Below, piece after piece: positions 54,240-60,000 of a stretch of DNA of 60,000 nucleotides. The notes below the pieces were generated by a model. It had not been told where the DNA came from. It ran no database searches and saw nothing but the letters and a program-made list of their open reading frames with translations. This stretch comes from Prorocentrum cordatum. Its lineage: Eukaryota > Sar > Dinophyceae > Prorocentrales > Prorocentraceae. Position 1 is the first letter of the stretch. Each line of letters starts with the position of its first letter. The translations under genes were made by a program, and so were the position numbers. Where the stretch lies: positions 166,501-226,500 of the forward strand of contig CAUYUJ010003614.1 in NCBI GenBank assembly GCA_963575745.1, in the 5' to 3' direction.

Positions 54240-54925
54240 GCATTGGTTTGTTCAGTGAACGTGGTTTAGGTCGCGGGTGGGTCGCGGGCTCTCCACCTCC
54301 ACCTGGAAGGAATGCAAAAGCAGCCCGCCGCAAGCGCCAAAAAAATTGGTTCGTACACGGAACGAGGTTTGGGTCGCGGGTGGGCCGCGGGTTCTCCACA
54401 GGGAACGAATGCAAAGGATGCCCGCCGCAGGCGCCGAAAATGTGGTTTGTACCCTGAACGTGGTCGCGGGTGGGCCGCGGGCTCTCCACCTGAAACGAAT
54501 GCAAAATATGCCCGCCGCAGGCGCCGAAAAATGTGGTTTGTACCCTGAACGTGGTTTGGGTCGCGGGTTGGTCGCGAGTTGGTCACGGGATGTGTCGCGG
54601 GCTCTCCACTTGGAAGGAATGCAAAAAAGCCCGCCGCAGGCGCCGAAAATTGTGGTTTGTACCTTGAACGTGGTTTGGGTCGAAGGTGGGTCGCGGGTGG
54701 GTCGCGCGGTAGGTCGCGGGTGGGTCGCGGGTGGGTCGCGGGTGGGTCGCGGGTGGGTCGCGGGTCGCGGTCGCGGTCGCGGGTGGGTCGCGGGGTGGGT
54801 CGCGGGGTGGGTCGCGGGGTGGGTCGCGGGTGGGTCGCGGGTGGGTCGCGGGTGGGTCGCGGGTGGGTCGCGGGGTGGGTCGCGGGGTGGGTCGCGGGTG
54901 GGTCGCGGGGCGGGTTGCGGGTGGG
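54240..54925. repeat. ~100-bp satellite passing into a GTGGGTCGCGG minisatellite
   Basis: Four ~90-120 bp units share CTCTCCAC, GAATGCAAA, CCCGCCGCAGGCGCC and GTGGTTTGTACC..GAACGTGG, and each ends in GGGTCGCGGGTGGG. From about 54670 the terminal 10-12 bp motif GTGGGTCGCGG alone is expanded about 22 times. Confidence 0.9.
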
Positions 54926-54929
54926 ACGA

Positions 54930-54975
54930 CGACAACAAACAACAACAACAACAACAAACAACAACAACAACAAGA
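54930..54975. repeat. AAC trinucleotide tract
   Basis: AACAAC run with one interruption. Short. Confidence 0.9.
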
Positions 54976-55899
54976 ACCCGCACCGCGGAATTCCACATCA
55001 GCCACGCACTCAGGGACAGTGAATGACCGTTCGGCCCCCTCACTCTGATTAAGAAGGTACGAGTGCATTGTCCCTCACCACCCCCTGCGTCGGCGGGGAA
55101 GTCTTGTGCCGAGGCTTCGCAAGCAGCGGCGTCGGCGGCATCCAATAGCGCAGCGGACGACGTGGCCAAGGGCGACAGGGAGTCCGAAAAGGACAAGACT
55201 CGCATCGAGGGCATCAAGTAGAAGTTGGAGTCGGACGCTGAGGCGGTGCTGGAGGATGCTAGGGCATCCGCGACCGACCCAGCCTTCCTTTAGCATCTTG
55301 GTGCCTCCTGACCTCGGTGGGCCATCGGCTCACGGAGGTCGGGGGTCGCCACCCTCCCGCCGAGCACTTCTTCAGGTGCGATCTCTTCATGTTCCCAATT
55401 GTTCCAATGTGTTTTGGCGCTATCCTCGGTGGCTTCGTTTTCATCGATTTCGCCTGCGCCTGTTGCCTCGCCTAGCCCCTCGTTGCCGCTCCCCCTGCAG
55501 CGCCCTGTGGCGTCGGTCTCGGCGGTGCCGCGACCTTCACGGCGTTGCATATAGCGAGGGCTGGGCGGCCAGGAGTTGGGAGGCCGTGATGGACGGGGCA
55601 ACGGCACAAGATGATCGCTGACGGCGTCTTCCTTGCCCACTGCCCCTCCTAGGTCCACCTCGGCGTCACCCATGCAGCGCCGTGCTGAGTCGGGTTGGGC
55701 GATGCCCCGACACGCACGGCGTTGCGAGCAGCAAGGGGCAGGCGGCCAGGAGCTGGGGGGCCGTGATGGACGGGGCGCGGCACACGCTCACCGTTGCTGG
55801 CACCTTCTTCGGGCCCGCTTGCGGGATCGGGCCCAAGGCTCCGTCAGATCTGCACGCGCAACTTGAGTGGCTGGGGGCCGGCCGCTCGCGCGCAGGCCC

Positions 55900-56560
55900 C
55901 GTGGCACCCTGCGGGCGTGATCGTGGTGCCGGAGACGCACGTGCCGCCTGAGGGCTCGAATGATTTGCTCGGCGAGTGGCGGTAAGCAGCATGCCCAGGT
56001 ATTCACTCTGCGGCCTGTCCGACCAAGGATCGTCGCAAGGCAGGTGGAGAGAGCATGGGAGCTATCAAACGGTGTCGCGCTGAATCGCTCAGGCAACTGG
56101 CATCTTCGGCCCATGGTCAAGTGGGTATTCGGCAGCTTGACTTGGCGGAGAAACCGCCTGGCCTTGAGTTTCGTGGTTTGGCGGCGGTGCAGCTCAGAGC
56201 GCAGGACCAGTCCCTGCTCATCGTGGGGATTTACATGACGCCGTCCGTCGGGGCCAAGGGTGACCTGCAGAAGCTTTCTCACCTCGGCGGTCTTCTCAAC
56301 ACATCTCAACACCATGTGTGGCATGCGGATTGCGGTAGGTGACTGGAACATGACGCCCACCAAGTTATCCAAGTCAGGATGGGTCGACCTCGTCAGCGGA
56401 GTCATAGCAGTGCCGACCAATACTTCTCGGACTTGTGCTCTAGGGTCGGGCTGGATGTTGGATTATTGGGTCATGTCCGATATTTCGGCGGATTCCGAAG
56501 CTGTGGAGGAATCGGGGCGCGCTCGATATGGTATCCGAGTCTCGTTGGAATTCAGCATTG
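55900..56560 (+). pseudogene. LINE 2 AP-endonuclease-like domain
   Basis: PAGVIVVPETHV (about 55908-55945) fits the 'VVQETH' strand holding the catalytic Glu. After a stop, about 56055-56340 reads LEFRGLAAVQLRAQDQSLLI and VGIYMTPSVGAKG. A 1-nt shift near 56330 leads to AVGDWNMTPTKLSKSGWVD (about 56330-56385), the D/N catalytic block. TCALGSGWMLDYWVMSDIS (about 56431-56490) follows, matching the 'GS.ID(Y/F)' strand. Family, not position, indicates target-DNA nicking. Stops make it non-functional. Its sequence differs clearly from the endonuclease of the 43.5-49.7 kb LINE, so it is another lineage. Confidence 0.75.
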
Positions 56561-56929
56561 ACCGAGCGATGGCTTGGAAGCTTCCTCGCCCTCGTGGGTT
56601 TGATCACTCGGCGCGTCCTCGCAAGCTTCCCGACCCCGCCAGCAAGCGATCCAAGCCAAATTCAACTCGAGAGGAAATGCAACTCGAGAGGCGCGGGCCG
56701 AACCTCCAGGGAAGCAGGCTGCGCCGAGCAGCTGGGGAGTCAAAATGAGAGTCGGCACCAAGAGCCCACCGCTGCTCCTCCAGCATCTGCACTTGGCGGG
56801 CGAGGAGCCCTGAATTCTTGGACAGATGGCGAGGAGGACGACCCCGACGCTCCACCTGAATCGGATCCTGCTTTGGCGGAGCTAGAGGAGGGATCAGAAT
56901 TGTACGTCATATCGCCGATTCCGCTCACG

Positions 56930-57190
56930 TCTCTCGAGGGGTCGCCCGCGCGCTGTCTGGAAACTTTGCCCGCATCAAGGGTCACCGCAATTTGTGGGGC
57001 CGCGCCCGTGAGCTGTGCCGCGTAAGGGATCTGGTGGTCATCAGGGTCCCCAGTCATTTGTCCATTGAGGAAGGTCTAGCCATGTGACCGTAGTCAGGAC
57101 ATGTGACTGCCAACGCTATCGCCGACTCTCTTGCTGACAAATTCAAAGCCGGAATTCGAGTCCCTTTATGCCGTGTCCTCGTCGGCTCAG
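56930..57190 (+). pseudogene. LINE 2 RNase H C-terminal fragment
   Basis: One + frame reads ALSGNFARIKGHRNLWGRAR, LCRVRDLVVIRVPSHLSIEE, GLAM then two stops, and HVTANAIADSLADKF. The 'VPSHLS.EEGLA...N..AD.LA' pattern is the end of LINE-type RNase H. It follows the endonuclease by only about 370 bp, so the RT and most of RNase H have been deleted. Downstream, GLCRKCG near 57320 could be the trailing Cys motif. Confidence 0.75.
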
Positions 57191-57380
57191 ATGGCCGACG
57201 GTCTCGCTCGCAAGGTGCAGAGCCACTTGCTGTGTTACGGAGGACGTGACGGAAGGAGGGGCAGAGAACCCCCCCGCCCTCCCCAAGCGCGCGCGCAACA
57301 CCCCTGCCCAGAAGCGGCTTTGGCCTGTGTCGCAAATGTGGACGCTGTGCCAGTGCTGGTTCTTTGACCGCTTTCCTGGG

Positions 57381-57830
57381 AACCCCGTGCTGTCCTCAGG
57401 CCTTCGGGGGCCGCTCGTGTCCGAGCGAGGGAGGCGCACAGCTCGCGCTCTCTGGCCTTCTGGCCCGAGCAGAGACGCGACCTGGTGCGCAGCGTGCGGG
57501 CGCCCCGGAACCTCCCAGCTCCGAGAGCTGCCCCGCGGGTCTGCGCCACCGGACTCGGCGGAGCTGGGGCCCAGAGCCTGACCAGAGGTTCTGGAGAGGC
57601 CCTTCGCCTGGGCCCTGCACCCGGGGCAGAGAGCCGGCAGGAGCGAAGGGAGCGGGAAGCGCGTTCGAGGAGGGGGGAGCGAGCGCCGCGGCGGCCGCCG
57701 CGCCGCGCCGCGTTCTCCACGAGAACGCGGCCATCAGGCGCCGCCCAGCCTCCCTCCCGCCCCCGCCCCCGCGCGCTTTTGCCTGTCTTGCCTCCTTTTT
57801 CCTTGCAGCACTGATCATTGAAATCGCTCC
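57381..57830. other. Unassigned GC-rich sequence
   Basis: Arg/Ala/Pro-rich frames on both strands. No domain recognised. Confidence 0.45.
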
Positions 57831-57839
57831 CTGTATCCT

Positions 57840-57912
57840 TCCTCCCTCCTCTTCTTCCTCGTCCTCTTTCTCTTCCTCCTCCTCCTCCTCCTCCTCCTCC
57901 TCCTCCTCCTCC

Positions 57913-57995
<83 letters not shown>

Positions 57996-58255
57996 GTCAG
58001 CGTCAGCGTCAGCGTCAGCGTCAGCGTCATCGTCATCGTCATCGTCATCATCATCAGCATCATCATCATCATCCTCATCATCATCAGCATCATCATCGTC
58101 ATCGTCATCGTCATCGTCAGCGTCAGCGTCAGCGTCAGCGTCAGCGTCATCAGCATCAGCATCATCATCATCATCATCATCATCATCACCATCATCATCA
58201 TCGTCAGCGTCAGCGTCAGCGTCAGCGTCAGCGTCATCAGCATCGTCATCATCTT
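57840..58255. repeat. CTC, CAT and GTCAGC microsatellites
   Basis: CTC to 57912, CAT to about 57996, then four alternating blocks of GTCAGC hexamers and CAT/CGT triplets. Confidence 0.95.
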
Positions 58256-58269
58256 CCCTCTTCCTGCTT

Positions 58270-58689
58270 CGGCGCACACCCCTCGCGCGCTTTGTGGCCC
58301 CGCAAAGGCCCCACCGAAAGCCCCAATGGCTGCATTCGCATGCGAATCTACCCCCCATTTCGCCGCACCCTTACACCCAAGGCCCCAATGGCAGGGTCCG
58401 CATGCGATTCTACCCCCCATTCCGGCGCATCCCATCATCACACGCTTCGTGGCGCCATAGAGGGGCTCCACCACAGGTCCCGTCCGGTTCCGCACCACAT
58501 TTCGCCGCTCCCATCACACGCTTCGTGACCTCATTTGGAGCTAAACCGAAAAACCCAGAGGCAGGGTCCGCATGCGGATCCACCCTCCAGATCGGTCGCT
58601 GAACCCCTCGAACATTCCGCGGCACCACAGGGTACTCCACCGAGGGCCCCAGCGACAGTGTCCGCATGAGGCCCCACACCTCATACCAG
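58270..58689 (+). repeat. Irregular VNTR units of composite B
   Basis: Units with CGCTTTGTGGCCCC, CCACCGAAAG and GGGTCCGCATGCG boxes, but with variable spacing. Confidence 0.8.
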
Positions 58690-59225
58690 CGCACCCCTCA
58701 CACGCTTCGTGGCCCCATAAGAAGCTCCACCGAAAGACCCCGTGGCAGGGTCCGCATGCGGTTCCGCCACCAGTTTCGGCGCACTTCTCGCGCGTTGCGT
58801 GGCCCCATGCGGAGCTTCACCGAAGGCTCCGGTGGGAGGGTCCTCATGCGGCCCCACACCTCATACCAGGGCGCTGCTCAGACGCTGGGTGGCCCCATAA
58901 GAAGCTCCACCGAAAGACCCCGTGGCAGGATCCGCATGCGGCTCCACCACCAGTATCGGCGCACTTGTCGCACGTTACGTGGCCCCATGTGGAGCTCCAC
59001 CGAAGGCTCCGGTGGGAGGGTCCTCATGCGGCCCCACACCTCATACCAGCGTGCTCCTCACACGCTTCGTGGCCCCATAAAGAGCTCCACCGAAAGACAC
59101 AGTGGCAGGATCCGCATGCGGTTCCACCCCCAGTTCCGGCGCACGTCTCGCGCGTTACGTGGCCCCATGCGGAGCTCCACCGAAGGCTCCGGTGGGAGGG
59201 TCCGCATGCAGCACTGCTGCTGCCA
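58690..59225 (+). repeat. 90-bp VNTR with A-B dimer (180-bp) higher-order structure
   Basis: Units start at 58690, 58780, 58870, 58960, 59050 and 59140, exactly 90 bp apart. Odd units (A) carry CCCATAA(G/A)(A/G)AGCTCCACCG, GAAAGAC and CCAGT(T/A)(T/C)CGG. Even units (B) carry GTTACGTGGCCCCATG(C/T)G, GGCTCCGGTGGGAGGGTCC and CACACCTCATACCAG. A resembles A two units away more than its neighbour B. Confidence 0.9.
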
Positions 59226-59263
59226 TCCGCCGGATTCCTCGTTGCCCGAGCCTAAGTTGGCCA

Positions 59264-59635
59264 GAGATGTGCAGCAGTCTCGCGCTGCAGTCGCGCGGCC
59301 TGGCGCCTAAGCCCCGCGCGGTTCGCGGGAATTTTTGGAATTGGAATTAGGCTTGCCCCGTCCGAACCCGCAGCGCAGGGGCGGGGTTGCGAGTTGTCGT
59401 GGATGTACCTGGCCGAAGAATCTGCACCCCACAATCTCTCCTCCTGCTCTCTTGGCCCCCGTTCTCATGTTCCATGGCGCAGTCGTCGTCGTCTCCTAAT
59501 TTACGATTTGAACCGTCGTGACATGAAGTGCGTGAATTAACTAATTTGAGTTCGGTCTTCCGTTATTTGGAAACGCGTTCAGGGGTGCCGCGGCTCCTTA
59601 AATGTGTTCTTACGCATTGCGTGGTTCTGCACATG
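59264..59635 (+). repeat. Composite repeat 3' module, copy B
   Basis: See 50379-50690 for shared blocks. It has about 50 bp extra around 59350-59410 (a GAACCCGCAGCGCAGGGGCG region). Confidence 0.85.
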
Positions 59636-59689
59636 TTCGCAAAGCGTTTGCAGAGGGTTGAGTTGGGTGATTTGTTAGGTCGATGTTGA

Positions 59690-59915
59690 ACATGTATTTG
59701 CTCTTAGGACCCCCTTGGGAGCTGTATTAGACACATTGCACCGCCTTGGGGCTATCTTGGAATCGCTTCGGTATGTGTTTGGGCCTTCTTGGGGCCTGCC
59801 ACTCATTGATCCCTGCTCTAGGGCCTTCTTGGGGCCCTCTTGGAGCCCTCTTGGAGCGCTCCTGAAGCGATCGTTGGGGTCAGCCCTCTTGGAGCCCTTG
59901 TGGGCTCCACTTGGA
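59690..59915. repeat. CTTGG-type array (CCAAG family, minus orientation)
   Basis: GGGCCTTCTTGGGGCC and GGAGCCCTCTTGGAGC units repeat every 11-13 bp. The window ends in unassigned sequence. Confidence 0.7.
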
Positions 59916-60000
59916 GATACTGCGAGCGATCATGGATCCACATCATCAGCCATCGGAAGCGAAATGGCGAGACAGCGAAAGTCAGTGGAAGCAATCAGGT

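Larger units (their letters stand above)
52700..57380 (+). mobile_element. Second LINE, decayed and internally deleted
   Basis: On + the order is an ORF1-like zinc finger and coiled region (52864-53598), a CTC tract, satellite expansions (54240-54925), more ORF1-like acidic/Ala-rich sequence (about 55085-55295), an endonuclease domain (about 55900-56560) and an RNase H tail (about 56930-57180). The RT is missing, an apparent deletion between about 56560 and 56930. Many stops and frameshifts. End coordinates are approximate because no target-site duplication was found. Confidence 0.75.
57835..59635 (+). repeat. Composite VNTR repeat B
   Basis: A CTC tract (57840-57912), then CAT and GTCAGC arrays (57913-58255), then VNTR (58270-59215), then the 3' module (59264-59635). 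No recognisable 5' module. Otherwise same order as composite A. Confidence 0.8.

Noticed and set aside
58690-59225. Centromere call from the higher-order repeat
   Set aside because: Only three dimers are present, next to unique sequence. Nothing else indicates a centromere.

Overview
The window looks like nuclear DNA of a large-genome, GC-rich eukaryotic microbe, most probably a dinoflagellate. That is an inference. It rests on high GC, dense micro- and minisatellites, no bacterial-style operons, and LINE and Ty1/copia proteins resembling those I associate with dinoflagellates. I could not find one convincing host protein gene, rRNA or tRNA gene in 60 kb. Almost every long open frame is either a decayed retrotransposon or a frame held open by stop-free simple repeats.

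Layout. 0-5.7 kb: short palindromes, degenerate ~400-bp tandem duplications and a GGC-rich tract. 5.7-6.9 kb: 3' end of a Ty1/copia pol on + (RT plus RNase H, broken by frameshifts and stops). 7.3-9.3 kb: CCAAG-type repeats with ~10-11 bp phasing, including four 250-290 bp satellite units. 9.5-15.4 kb: dispersed hairpin repeats, a 16-bp minisatellite, CTC tracts and 70-90 bp tandem repeats. 15.4-22.2 kb: a nearly full-length decayed Ty1/copia element on - with recognisable ~120-bp LTRs. 22.2-35.8 kb: microsatellites, duplicated segments and several two- or three-copy dispersed repeats. 35.9-38.0 kb: C-terminal LINE remnant on -. 38.0-40.4 kb: GAG/CTC tracts containing three copies of one segment, two of them identical over 246 bp.

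41.3-50.7 kb is the most informative part. It holds a composite repeat made of a conserved 5' module, CT-rich tract, a VNTR built on a CCGCATGCGG core, and a conserved 3' module. A 6.2-kb LINE sits inside it on -, flanked by a perfect 15-bp target-site duplication. The LINE has a short A tail, an ORF1 (CG-type zinc finger plus coiled coil) and an ORF2 (endonuclease, reverse transcriptase, CCHC knuckle, RNase H, C-terminal Cys motifs), interrupted by about four 1-nt frameshifts. A second LINE on + (about 52.8-57.4 kb) has lost its RT and is invaded by satellites. A second composite repeat copy (57.8-59.6 kb) ends in a 90-bp VNTR organised as A-B dimers, i.e. a 180-bp higher-order repeat.

No functional pathway is encoded here. 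The genes work together only as retrotransposon machinery (gag/ORF1 RNA binding, endonuclease or integrase, RT/RNase H), and all of them are defective as read. The main novelty candidates are the composite VNTR family, its higher-order structure, a spliced-leader-like string inside the copia LTRs, and the dispersed GC hairpin family.
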